Below are positions 1-7,868 of a DNA stretch of 64,000 nt, piece after piece. The notes under the pieces were generated by a model. That model did not search any database and had not been told where the DNA came from. It was given only the letters and a program-made list of their open reading frames with translations. The position numbers were made by a program, and so were the translations under genes. The stretch is from Carboxydocella thermautotrophica (GTDB taxonomy: Bacteria > Bacillota > GCA-003054495 > Carboxydocellales > Carboxydocellaceae). The stretch spans positions 112,501-176,500 of the forward strand of contig CP028514.1 of assembly GCA_003054495.1 (NCBI GenBank). Reading direction: 5' to 3'. How positions within the stretch are numbered: position 1 is the first letter of the stretch; the number at the start of each line of letters is the position of its first letter.

Positions 1-2
1 AT

Positions 3-71
3 CAAAATTACACTGAACAATACGATAAGCTGGGACGCAAGATATATAAGCTCATACAGACGTGGAAATAA
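3..71 (+). CDS. C-terminal end of a 23S rRNA intervening-sequence four-helix-bundle protein (partial)
   Basis: An open frame enters from the left edge and ends at TAA (69-71). Its last residues include YDKLGRKIYKLIQTWK, which resembles the C-terminus of the small four-helix-bundle proteins encoded inside 23S rRNA intervening sequences (PF05635 family). Such proteins are about 115-125 residues, so only about the last fifth is visible here. It lies directly before the 3' strand of 23S helix 25, a known insertion site for these elements. The function of the family is not established. The identification rests on about 22 residues plus the context, so it is good but not certain. Confidence 0.75.
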   Translation, partial: QNYTEQYDKLGRKIYKLIQTWK

Positions 72-77
72 GGCTGA

Positions 78-110
78 AGGTTCGAACTTCGAACATCGAA
101 CTTCGAACCT
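78..110 (+). repeat. Inverted repeat at the 3' end of the helix-25 intervening sequence
   Basis: Arms 78-92 and 96-110 are complementary with a single mismatch around a 3-base turn and are rich in TTCGAA. The hairpin sits between the stop codon of the intervening-sequence protein and the point where normal 23S sequence resumes (about 112). The intervening segment is normally excised, usually by RNase III, leaving a fragmented but functional 23S. This hairpin is probably part of the processing structure; that role is inferred. Confidence 0.7.
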
Positions 111-619
111 CGACGGGTAATGGCGTGCCTTTTGTAGAATGAACCGGCGAGTTACGGTAGCAAGCGAGGTTAAGGCGGGGAGCCGGAGCCGAAGCGAAAG
201 CGAGTCTGAAGAGGGCGAAAAGTTTGCTGCCGTAGACCCGAAACCGGGTGATCTACCCATGTCCAGGGTGAAGCGGGAGTAAAGTCTCGTGGAGGCCCGA
301 ACCGACCGACGTTGAAAAGTCGGCGGATGAGGTGTGGGTAGGGGTGAAATGCCAATCGAACCCGGAGATAGCTGGTTCTCCCCGAAATAGCTTTAGGGCT
401 AGCCTCAGGGGATGAGTTATGGAGGTAGAGCACTGAATGGGCTAGGGGCCTGAGCAAGGTTACCGAACCTTATCAAACTGCGAATGCCATAACTTGGACC
501 CTGGGAGTCAGACTATGAGGGATAAGCTTCATAGTCGAGAGGGAAACAGCCCAGACCGCCGATTAAGGTCCCGAAGTACAGGCTAAGTGGGAAAGGATGT
601 GCAGCTGCATAGACAACCA

Positions 620-679
<60 letters not shown>

Positions 680-727
680 GTTGTGCGCCGAAAATGTCCG
701 GGGCTAAGCCTGTCACCGAAATCGCGG

Positions 728-878
728 ATTCGCTTGAGTCACCAGTGTCCTATAAGGCGAACAGGGAAAGGAAGGAGATTTAGTCAAAACCGACCTTAAG
801 AAAGGAATAATGAGGTTTTGACTAAATGCCAACAGCTAAGCCTGTCCGTCAGATAGGGTAGCGGTGACTCAAGCGAAT
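728..878 (+). other. Intervening sequence in 23S helix 45
   Basis: A perfect 16-base inverted repeat (728-743 with 863-878) replaces the short stem-loop expected for helix 45, and normal 23S sequence resumes at GGTAGGGGAGCG. Inside lies a second perfect inverted repeat (778-791 with 814-827). Shorter complementary blocks (about 760-765 with 841-846) would join the whole insert into one long hairpin. The extra RNA of roughly 100-120 nt is too short for a protein. Helix 45 is, with helix 25, one of the two classic sites of excised intervening sequences known from Salmonella. Confidence 0.85.
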
Positions 879-1306
879 GGTAGGGGAGCGTTCCATGGGC
901 GGAGAAGGCATACCGAGAGGAGTGCTGGAGCGCATGGAAGTGAGAATGCCGGTATAAGTATGCGAAAAGGCAGGTGAGAATCCTGCCCGCCGAAAACCTG
1001 AGGTTTCCTGGGGAAGGCTCGTCCGCCCAGGGTAAGTCGGGACCTAAGCCGAGGCCGAAGAGGCGTAGGTGATGGACAATCGGTTGAAAATCCGATACCA
1101 CCATACAACCGATATTACGAAGGGGTGACGCAGGAGGCTAGGGAGAGCCGGTGATTGGAAGGACCGGTCCAAGCCAGTAGGGAGTGAGGCAGGCAAATCC
1201 GCCTCACGGAAATCCTGAGAGGTGAAGGGGAGCCCGTAAGGGCGAAGCTTCTGACGCCAAACTGCCGAGAAAAGCCTCTAAGGAGGGGGTATGGTGCCCG
1301 TACCGG

Positions 1307-1342
<36 letters not shown>

Positions 1343-1585
1343 CGAGCGAGAGAACCCTCGTTAAGGAACTCGGCAAAATGACTCCGTAACTTCGGGAGAA
1401 GGAGTGCCGCTAGATGTGAAGGGCCTTGCGCCTGGAGCATAGAGCGGTCGCAGAGAAGAGGCCCAAGCGACTGTTTACCAAAAACACAGGTCCCTGCCAA
1501 AGCGAAAGCTGACGTATAGGGGCTGACGCCTGCCCGGTGCCGGAAGGTTAAGGGGAAAGGTTAGCTGAGAGGCGAAGCTTTGAAC

Positions 1586-1682
<97 letters not shown>

Positions 1683-1930
1683 TGGGCGCTGTCTCAACGA
1701 GGGGCTCGGCGAAATTGTAGTACACGTGAAGATGCGTGTTACCTGCGACAGGACAGAAAGACCCCGTGGAGCTTTACTGTAGCCTGACATTGGATTTTGG
1801 TATTGCATGTACAGGATAGGTGGGAGACTGGGAAGCTTAGGCGCCAGCCTAAGTGGAGTCGGTGGTGGGATACCACCCTTGTGATATTGAAGTTCTAACC
1901 CGAACTCGTGAGCCGGGTAGGGGACAGTGT

Positions 1931-2002
<72 letters not shown>

Positions 2003-2119
2003 AATGGAAAACGCGCGGAGAGTGCAAAGGCAGAAGGGAGCTTGACTGTGAGACCGACGGGTCGAGCAGGGACGAAAGTCGGGCTTAGTGATCCGGTGGT
2101 ACCGAGTGGAAGGGCCATC

Positions 2120-2172
<53 letters not shown>

Positions 2173-2173
2173 C

Positions 2174-2317
<144 letters not shown>

Positions 2318-2344
2318 TCGCAGGCGGAGGAAATTTGAGAGGAG

Positions 2345-2375
<31 letters not shown>

Positions 2376-2435
2376 AGACCGCTGGTGTACCAGTTGTTCC
2401 GCCAGGAGCAATCGCTGGGTAGCCAAGTCTGGACG

Positions 2436-2466
<31 letters not shown>

Positions 2467-2651
2467 TCCACCTCAAGATAAGATTTCCCACTGGGAAAAC
2501 CAGGTAAGACCCCTGGAAGAAGACCAGGTAGATAGGCCGGGAGTGTAAGAGCCGCAAGGCTTTGAGCGGACCGGTACTAATAGGTCGAGGTCTTAACCTC
2601 AAAAGAACTCTGTGCGGTTTTGAGGGAGCAATCCCTTGAATTGAATAATGT

Positions 2652-2726
2652 TCCCCGATAGCTCAATGGTAGAGCGCCCGGCTGTTAACCGGTAGGTTGC
2701 AGGTTCGAGTCCTGCTCGGGGAGCCA
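2652..2726 (+). tRNA. tRNA-Asn (anticodon GTT), CCA encoded
   Basis: The acceptor stem TCCCCGA (2652-2658) pairs with TCGGGGA (2716-2722). The D-arm is GCTC-AATGGTA-GAGC, the anticodon loop is CTGTTAA with GTT at its centre, and the T-arm carries GGTTCGAGTCC. A discriminator G and encoded CCA close the molecule. The outermost anticodon-stem pair is a C/T mismatch. It lies between 23S and 5S rRNA and is presumably processed from the rRNA transcript. Confidence 0.97.
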
Positions 2727-2727
2727 G

Positions 2728-2843
2728 TCCGGTGGCAATGGCGGTGGGGCAACACCCGTACCCATACCGAACACGGCAGTTAAGCCCACCAGCGCCGATG
2801 GTACTTGGACCGCAGGGTCCTGGGAGAGTAGGTCGCTGCCGGA
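2728..2843 (+). rRNA. rrf: 5S ribosomal RNA
   Basis: The terminal helix TCCGGTGGC with GCTGCCGGA and the conserved internal blocks (CACCCGTACCCATACCGAACACGG and AGTTAAGCCC are typical of 5S; the first is quoted in parts: CACCCGTACC, CATACCGAAC) identify the molecule. At about 116 nt it has the usual length. It starts one base after the tRNA-Asn CCA, closing an rRNA operon of order 23S-tRNA-5S. Confidence 0.97.
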
Positions 2844-2846
2844 CAC

Positions 2847-2888
2847 AACAACAGGCCTTCTCATAAATAAGAAGGTCTGTTGTTTTTT
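2847..2888 (+). terminator. Intrinsic terminator of the rRNA operon
   Basis: Arms ACAACAGGCCTTCT and AGAAGGTCTGTTGT form a 14-bp stem with one G-U pair, followed by a run of seven T. Confidence 0.93.
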
Positions 2889-2983
2889 TCCAAAGAAAAT
2901 TATTCCTTAAGTATAATCAGGAGAAAAATAAAGGACAAGCTAGTTTTCTTACACTAGTTAAAAATATTTTTCCAAAGCATTTA

Positions 2984-3048
2984 TTGACTTACCCCATATA
3001 TAGAGTATAAAATAGGTTTAGCCAAGAAATATGCTCTATATCTAGAGC
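2984..3048 (+). promoter_or_regulatory. nrd operon promoter with two NrdR boxes
   Basis: A candidate sigma-A promoter has -35 TTGACT (2984-2989), a 16-base spacer and -10 TATAAA (3006-3011). Two palindromic AT-rich motifs resemble the NrdR box consensus ACACWATATATWGTGT. The first, at 2991-3006 (ACCCCATATATAGAGT), lies between -35 and -10 and matches about 13 of 16 positions. The second, at 3033-3048 (GCTCTATATCTAGAGC), matches about 11. Their starts are 42 bp apart, four helical turns, so a multimer could bind one face. This implies autoregulation of nrdR-nrdD-nrdG by NrdR. Confidence 0.75.
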
Positions 3049-3083
3049 TATATTCTGACAATTTCGCAAGGACGGGGAAGCAT

Positions 3084-3545
3084 ATGAAATGCCCGTTTTG
3101 TCATGAAACTGCTACCAAAGTAGTGGAATCCCGTACCGCTGATGAAGGCAATAGTATTAGGCGGCGACGGGAATGTGAGAACTGCGGTAAACGATTCACC
3201 ACTTATGAGAGGATAGAAGAGCGACCTTTACTGGTTATTAAAAACGATGGGCGCCGGGAAGTTTTTTCACCGGAAAAATTAATGCACGGTCTGGTAAAGG
3301 CCGTGGAAAAACGACCAGTGTCAATGGAAGTGTTACAGAAAATAGTTACTGAGGTAGAGAGTCAGGTGCGGACCCAATTTGACAAAGAAGTACCTAGTTC
3401 TTATTTAGGAGAGCTTGTGATGGAAAAGCTGAGAACAGTGGATGAGGTAGCATATGTCCGCTTTGCTTCAGTTTACCGCCGTTTCCGTGATGTAAATGAG
3501 TTTATGGAAGAAATTAAACGTTTTTTGGAGGGCGAGAGCGGATGA
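3084..3545 (+). CDS. nrdR: Transcriptional repressor NrdR
   Basis: NrdR represses ribonucleotide reductase genes in response to the dATP/ATP level. The 153-residue product has the family length. It starts with the zinc ribbon (CPFC near residue 3 and CENCGKRF near residue 31) and is followed by an ATP-cone from about residue 49. The ATG at 3084 follows GGACGGGGA. The stop overlaps the nrdD start (ATGA at 3542-3545), so the two are translationally coupled. NrdR boxes precede the gene, consistent with control of its own operon. Confidence 0.97.
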   Translation: MKCPFCHETATKVVESRTADEGNSIRRRRECENCGKRFTTYERIEERPLLVIKNDGRREVFSPEKLMHGLVKAVEKRPVSMEVLQKIVTEVESQVRTQFDKEVPSSYLGELVMEKLRTVDEVAYVRFASVYRRFRDVNEFMEEIKRFLEGESG

Positions 3546-5602
3546 TCCATTATATCAAAAAACGGGATGGCCGGGTGGTTCCCTTTAATCGGGAGAAGAT
3601 TAAAAATGCCATTATGGCAGCTGCTCGGGCAGTTGGTGGGGACAATGAGCAATTGGCTGACAGGCTATCGATTGAAGTAGTAAAATACCTGGAGAGCCAT
3701 CCCGAAGGGCCGGAAGGTACTGTTTCTGTGGAGTATGTTCAAGATGCAGTGGAAAAGGTTTTAATTGAAAATGGACATGCCCAGACTGCCAAAGCGTACA
3801 TACTTTATCGGAATAAACGCACTAGAATCAGGGAATCGCAATCCGATTTAATGGATGCAGTAGCCGAAATCCTGGTGGAGACTAGCAAGGAAAATGCTAA
3901 TGTTCAGAATAGCCCGATGGCGAAAATGCTGCAAATAGCCTCTACGGGCAGTAAGAAATACTATTTAACCCGTTTAATGCCGGAGAAGCATGCCCAGGCC
4001 CATATCAATGGTGATATTCACATTCATGACCTGGACTTTTTTGCCAAAACCTTGACCTGTGTTCAGATACCTTTAGGGCGTTTGTTGCTAAATGGGTTTA
4101 ATAATGGACATGGGTTTATACGCAGTCCTAAGGGCATAAAATCGGCAGCTAATTTAACAGCAGTAATTATCCAGTCATCTCAAAACGACATGCATGGTGG
4201 ACAGTCGGTAGCCTATTTTGATTATGATCTGGCTCCGTTTATACAAAGGGAACGGGAAAGACAGCGCAAAATATTTGCGGAAGTCGGGGTTGAGATCAGT
4301 GATGAGCAGTTGGAAAAACTGGTAGATAAAGAGTGCTATCAGGCTATGGAAGCACTGATTTTTAATTTGAATACCATGCATTCCCGAGCGGGAGCGCAGG
4401 TGCCGTTCTCCAGTTTGAACTTTGGAACAGATACTTCTCCAGAAGGACGAATGGTTACCAAAAACCTGCTACTGGCCTATGAGGCCGGGTTGGGACGTGG
4501 GGAGAACCCGATTTTCCCCAATTTAATATTTAAGCTGAAAAAGGGAGTAAACATGGACCCTGGAGATCCCAACTATGACTTATTCCGTTTGGCCCTGCGG
4601 GTGACCTCCAGGAGAATGTTCCCGACTTATGCATTCCAGGATAGCAGTTTTAACGCGCCATATTCCCGGCGCAAAGAAGGGGAGGTAGCCTATATGGGTT
4701 GCCGTACCCGGGTAATTGGTAATGTGAATGGGCCTGAGATAACGGAAGGACGTGGTAATGCTTCCTTTACTACCATTAACTTACCGCGACTGGCCTTGAG
4801 GGCCCAGGGTGATATCAAAAAGTTTTTTGAACTGCTAGAGGAAATGATGGATTTGGTCAAGGAACAGTTGTTGTTCCGTTTTGATATTCAGCGGCGGCTG
4901 AAAGTCAAGGATATGCCTTTTCTGATGGGACAGAATCTCTATCTCGATAGTGATAAACTAGGGCCCAATGACGAAATTTATGAAGCTATTAAGCATGCCA
5001 CCCTTTCCATTGGGTTTATCGGCTTGGCGGAAACACTGGTAGCTCTGCTGGGTAAACACCATGGTGAGTCAGAAGAGGCCGATGCCCTGGGTGTGGAAAT
5101 AGTCAAATTTATGCGGGAAAAATGTGACCAGTATACCCGGGAATACAAGTTGAACTTTAGCTTACTGGGAACACCTGCCGAAGGATTGGCAGGACGATTT
5201 ACCAAACTGGACCAAAAGGAATTTGGTATTATCCCCGGGGTAACAGACCGCATGTACTACACAAATAGTATGCACATTCCGGTGTGGTATAATATTTCGA
5301 TGTATGATAAAGCCAGGATTGAGGGGAAATATCACAAGTACCTGAATGCCGGACATATCCTTTATCTGGAGTTACCGGCTGCTCCGCAACATAATATCGA
5401 TGCCCTGGAAGCGATTATTAAGCACATGGCAGCCTGTGATGTAGGCTATGGAGCAGTTAACTTTCCCATAGATTTTTGTAAGGTCTGTGGTTACTTAGGG
5501 ATTATTAACCACGATAAGTGTCCTAACTGTGGTTCAGTCAATGTAATGGAAGAAGAAATAGAATATGACCTGGAGTGGCCCGCTACGGGTACTACTAACT
5601 AG
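3542..5602 (+). CDS. nrdD: Anaerobic (class III) ribonucleoside-triphosphate reductase, catalytic chain lacking the glycyl-radical loop
   Basis: NrdD reduces ribonucleoside triphosphates to deoxy forms in the absence of oxygen. The 686-residue chain has an N-terminal ATP-cone (about residues 1-95), the ten-stranded barrel with candidate catalytic Cys173 (TCVQIPLG), a finger-loop Cys387 (YMGCRTRV), and a C-terminal zinc site C646-x2-C649-x10-C660-x2-C663. In ordinary NrdD proteins a conserved glycyl-radical segment of the RVTGYL type follows the zinc site. Here the chain stops 23 residues after the last zinc cysteine and contains no such segment. The missing module is encoded by the next gene. 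Both genes look intact and the pair sits before nrdG, so this is a two-chain enzyme rather than a decayed one (inference). Confidence 0.95.
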   Translation: MIHYIKKRDGRVVPFNREKIKNAIMAAARAVGGDNEQLADRLSIEVVKYLESHPEGPEGTVSVEYVQDAVEKVLIENGHAQTAKAYILYRNKRTRIRESQSDLMDAVAEILVETSKENANVQNSPMAKMLQIASTGSKKYYLTRLMPEKHAQAHINGDIHIHDLDFFAKTLTCVQIPLGRLLLNGFNNGHGFIRSPKGIKSAANLTAVIIQSSQNDMHGGQSVAYFDYDLAPFIQRERERQRKIFAEVGVEISDEQLEKLVDKECYQAMEALIFNLNTMHSRAGAQVPFSSLNFGTDTSPEGRMVTKNLLLAYEAGLGRGENPIFPNLIFKLKKGVNMDPGDPNYDLFRLALRVTSRRMFPTYAFQDSSFNAPYSRRKEGEVAYMGCRTRVIGNVNGPEITEGRGNASFTTINLPRLALRAQGDIKKFFELLEEMMDLVKEQLLFRFDIQRRLKVKDMPFLMGQNLYLDSDKLGPNDEIYEAIKHATLSIGFIGLAETLVALLGKHHGESEEADALGVEIVKFMREKCDQYTREYKLNFSLLGTPAEGLAGRFTKLDQKEFGIIPGVTDRMYYTNSMHIPVWYNISMYDKARIEGKYHKYLNAGHILYLELPAAPQHNIDALEAIIKHMAACDVGYGAVNFPIDFCKVCGYLGIINHDKCPNCGSVNVMEEEIEYDLEWPATGTTN

Positions 5603-5631
5603 ATAAAAAGTGAAGAGGAGGGTGTTGATTG

Positions 5632-5937
5632 ATGAAAAGTGCTGTATGTGTACAGGAGAAATTGCCGGAACTGACTCCGGAGCAAATTGCCTATTATCGG
5701 CAGAAGGCTCTTTATGCAGCTAATGCCAGGGGCCTGGAGATAACCGGTATTGATGTATATATGACTCCTCAGGGAAAGGTGAAAGTAGTAACCCATTTTG
5801 CTCCTTCTAGTATTGAACGGGTACGGCGGGTTACAGGATATTTTTGTAAATTATCTAATTGCAATGATGCTAAATTGCAGGAAATTGCCCAAAGGGTGAA
5901 ACATTCCCCGCTGGGGATTACATGTGGGTGTAACTGA
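5632..5937 (+). CDS. Separate glycyl-radical subunit of class III ribonucleotide reductase
   Basis: The 101-residue product carries RVRRVTGYFCKL (residues 63-74) followed by NDAKLQEIAQRVKH. This is the C-terminal glycyl-radical loop of class III ribonucleotide reductases, and Gly69 is the expected radical site. Residues 1-60 are not part of a standard NrdD and may dock the module onto the large chain. The ATG at 5632 follows GAAGAGGAGGG. The gene begins 30 nt after nrdD, and its stop overlaps the nrdG start by one base. NrdG, the enzyme that makes the radical, therefore sits directly beside its target. The arrangement recalls YfiD/GrcA, the spare radical domain of pyruvate formate-lyase. Cys72, Cys77 and a C-terminal CGC are extra cysteines. 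Confidence 0.85.
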   Translation: MKSAVCVQEKLPELTPEQIAYYRQKALYAANARGLEITGIDVYMTPQGKVKVVTHFAPSSIERVRRVTGYFCKLSNCNDAKLQEIAQRVKHSPLGITCGCN

Positions 5938-6452
5938 TGATCAGGCTGGCAGGAATTACAACTGAAAGTGTGGTGGACGGGCCAGGGTTGAGAACAGTAA
6001 TCTGGACCCAGGGCTGCCCCCACCGCTGTCCGGGTTGTCATAATCCTGATACCCATGACCCTGAAGGAGGGGAACTCTGGACCTTTGAACAGGTCTTTGC
6101 TGAACTGGAAGGGGACAAGCTGGCAACAGGAATAACTCTTTCAGGAGGGGAGCCCTTCTTTCAGCCGGAAGCCTGTTTGGTTATCGCCCGCTGGGCCAGG
6201 GAGAAGGGTAAAAACCTCTGGGTTTTTACTGGCTATACCTGGGAACAATTGATGCGAATGTCAGAGAGCAATCCGGTTATCGGGGAGCTGCTGCAGTTAA
6301 CAGATGTGCTGGTGGATGGTCCCTATTTAAAGGAACAGCGAGCATTATGGTTGCCTTTCCGGGGTTCTACCAATCAAAGGCTGATTGATGTACCGGCATC
6401 TCTGGCCAGTGGCAGCGTATGCATTATTGATGACAACCAGTTTGGGGTGTAA
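5937..6452 (+). CDS. nrdG: Anaerobic ribonucleotide reductase activating protein (radical SAM)
   Basis: NrdG uses a [4Fe-4S] cluster and S-adenosylmethionine to abstract hydrogen from the glycyl-radical site of NrdD. The 171-residue product has the radical SAM motif C-x3-C-x2-C (CPHRCPGC near residue 26) after a typical DGPGLRTVIWTQG N-terminal block, and the glycine-rich SGGEP motif near residue 65. Its ATG overlaps the preceding stop by one base. It is the last gene of the nrd operon, which ends at an intrinsic terminator. Confidence 0.95.
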   Translation: MIRLAGITTESVVDGPGLRTVIWTQGCPHRCPGCHNPDTHDPEGGELWTFEQVFAELEGDKLATGITLSGGEPFFQPEACLVIARWAREKGKNLWVFTGYTWEQLMRMSESNPVIGELLQLTDVLVDGPYLKEQRALWLPFRGSTNQRLIDVPASLASGSVCIIDDNQFGV

Positions 6453-6480
6453 AAGAGAGGCAAAAGCCTCTCTTTTGTTT
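6451..6480 (+). terminator. Intrinsic terminator of the nrd operon
   Basis: An 11-bp perfect stem (AAAAGAGAGGC with GCCTCTCTTTT) with a 4-base loop begins in the nrdG stop codon region, and T-rich sequence follows. Confidence 0.9.
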
Positions 6481-6507
6481 GCAAAGAAAGATTCTTCCTG
6501 ATATAAT
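6479..6507 (+). promoter_or_regulatory. Sigma-A type promoter
   Basis: TTGCAA (6479-6484), a 17-base spacer and TATAAT (6502-6507) predict a start near 6514, about 28 nt before the next ATG. The site excludes any start codon upstream of about 6514 for the following gene. Confidence 0.75.
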
Positions 6508-6541
6508 ATTGGCGCAAAGAAACTGGGTGAGGTGGAGACAG

Positions 6542-6865
6542 ATGGCAGTGAATATGTTTGTGGATAATATACCCAATGGCTCATCGCTGGACATTCGACG
6601 GGGAACCGCTATTCACTTGATAAAATTAATTATCGGTTTTGCTCAAATCAAAGATAATGAAGTGGTTTTTGACCGTTTGCGTATTCAGCAACTGGCAGGG
6701 GCTGTGGGCTGTGCTGAAGAGGAGGCAATCCAGCTCTGTCAGCGGGCATATAATGGGGAAAAAGTGGAAGAAATTGTGGACCAGTTGATGGAAAAGGTTC
6801 GGGAAGAGAAAGAAAAAATGCTTTCCTTTATTGAAGCGGAAAAAAAGAAATTGTGGCAACAGTAG
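6542..6865 (+). CDS. Hypothetical protein, helical
   Basis: I do not recognise this 107-residue protein. The N-terminal two thirds (to about residue 75) look like a small helical domain (SLDIRRGTAIHLIKLIIGF). The C-terminus from about residue 75 is highly charged (EKVREEKEKMLSFIEAEKKK) and would form a single helix or coiled coil. No signal peptide, membrane segment or metal motif is visible. The ATG at 6542 is chosen because it follows GGTGGAGA and lies downstream of a good promoter. An in-frame ATG further upstream would overlap that promoter. Confidence 0.7.
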   Translation: MAVNMFVDNIPNGSSLDIRRGTAIHLIKLIIGFAQIKDNEVVFDRLRIQQLAGAVGCAEEEAIQLCQRAYNGEKVEEIVDQLMEKVREEKEKMLSFIEAEKKKLWQQ

Positions 6866-6915
6866 AAATTGTATGTTATAATTAGACAAAAGTACCTCTT
6901 TTGGGAGGGAGGGCT

Positions 6916-7290
6916 ATGGCTGAGCGCAGGCATTTTCGCTGGCATACTCAGCTGCCGTTGTATTTTGAAGTGGCCCAGTTTGGCACATATCCCATTGAGC
7001 ATTTACGTGGTAAGCGGGGACGGGGGCAGACCTATGACCTGGCAGAAGAAGGTCTCAGTTTTTTTTCAGCTCTGCGCTTACCAGTTAATATGATATTGCT
7101 TCTGGAATTAACTATCCCTGAACTGGGGACTTTAAAGCTAAAAGGCCGGGTTGTAAGATCACGGCCCTGGCAGGAGGGATGGTTAACAGGCGTGCAGTTT
7201 ATTGGATTTAATGGGCCACGACGGCAAGCCCTGCGGGAACACATTGCCCACCAGGTAAAAAGTCAATATCAGCTAATCGAATATTTGTAG
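6916..7290 (+). CDS. PilZ-domain-like protein
   Basis: The 124-residue product starts with ERRHFRW, which fits the RxxxR part of a PilZ c-di-GMP binding site. It continues into a beta-rich domain containing DLAEEGLSF near residue 42, similar to the (D/N)xSxxG motif but with Ala for Ser. A C-terminal G-x-QF segment is also typical. PilZ proteins couple c-di-GMP to motility or envelope functions. The ATG at 6916 follows GGGAGGGAGGG. An HD-GYP protein that would degrade c-di-GMP lies at 15.6 kb. Family assignment is probable, and ligand binding is unproven because of the altered motif. Confidence 0.65.
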   Translation: MAERRHFRWHTQLPLYFEVAQFGTYPIEHLRGKRGRGQTYDLAEEGLSFFSALRLPVNMILLLELTIPELGTLKLKGRVVRSRPWQEGWLTGVQFIGFNGPRRQALREHIAHQVKSQYQLIEYL

Positions 7291-7292
7291 TT

Positions 7293-7377
7293 ACCACTAG
7301 GGGTGCCGAAAAGGCTGAGAGAAGCTATGGCTTCAACCCTTTGTACCTGATCTGGGTAATACCAGCGAAGGGAAGTG
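7293..7377 (+). promoter_or_regulatory. TPP (thiamine pyrophosphate) riboswitch
   Basis: The conserved elements are all present: ACTAGGGGTGCC, GGCTGAGAGAAG, AACCCTTTGTACCTGATCTG and GGTAATACCAGCGAAGGGA. These form the pyrimidine- and pyrophosphate-binding helices of the THI box. A terminator at 7399-7428 lies between the aptamer and thiD2, so bound TPP should stop transcription of thiD2-thiC. Confidence 0.97.
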
Positions 7378-7398
7378 GGTGGAACGAGTGTATACTCT

Positions 7399-7428
7399 AC
7401 ACCTGTCTCTTCGGGACGGGTGTTTTTT
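7399..7428 (+). terminator. Riboswitch-controlled intrinsic terminator
   Basis: CACCTGTCT pairs with GGACGGGTG across a short loop and is followed by six T. It is the expression platform of the TPP riboswitch. Confidence 0.88.
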
Positions 7429-7450
7429 ATTTATGAGAGGAAGGATAATA

Positions 7451-7867
7451 ATGCGCGAAAAATTTTTTCGTATGCTAGATGCCAATTTCAACCGCTGTGT
7501 GGAAGGATTGCGGGTACTGGAAGATATGGCCCGGTTTATCCTGGAAGAGAAGGAACTGGCGAAGGCTTTAAAGCAGTTGCGACAGGAAATAGGCCTGGCC
7601 CGGCCGGAGGAAATTTGGCGATTTAGGGATGTCCAAGGGGATCCGGGAACAGAAGTGACAACACTCCGAGAACAGGAAAGGGCGTCCTGGCAGGCACTAA
7701 TCAATGCCAATGCCTCCCGTGTGGCAGAGTCTTTGCGGGTGATTGAAGAAGGAAGTAAAGTGCTTTCCGACCTGGAACTGGCCGCTAAGGCAAAAAGATG
7801 GCGTTATCAAAGCTATATTCTGGGGCAAAAACTTTTATTAGCAAGTAAGGCAAAGGAGGAAAATTGA
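7451..7867 (+). CDS. thiD2: ThiD2-type hydroxymethylpyrimidine phosphate kinase (probable)
   Basis: The 138-residue product has the repeated pattern [21 protein letters not shown] near the N-terminus and [18 protein letters not shown] near residue 92. This pattern is typical of ThiD2 domains, which in many thermophiles and Clostridia are fused to ThiE. ThiD2 phosphorylates HMP-P to HMP-PP. Here it stands alone, directly upstream of thiC (1-nt gap), which makes HMP-P, so the two steps are consecutive. The ATG at 7451 follows GAGAGGAAGG. The operon is under the TPP riboswitch. The assignment rests on remembered family features. Confidence 0.7.
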   Translation: MREKFFRMLDANFNRCVEGLRVLEDMARFILEEKELAKALKQLRQEIGLARPEEIWRFRDVQGDPGTEVTTLREQERASWQALINANASRVAESLRVIEEGSKVLSDLELAAKAKRWRYQSYILGQKLLLASKAKEEN

Positions 7868-7868
7868 A

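Noticed and set aside
5477-5530. GYLG within the NrdD zinc site (VCGYLG) as a possible glycyl-radical motif
   Set aside because: In ordinary NrdDs this segment is part of the zinc site and the radical loop comes later. The real loop motif is in the next gene.
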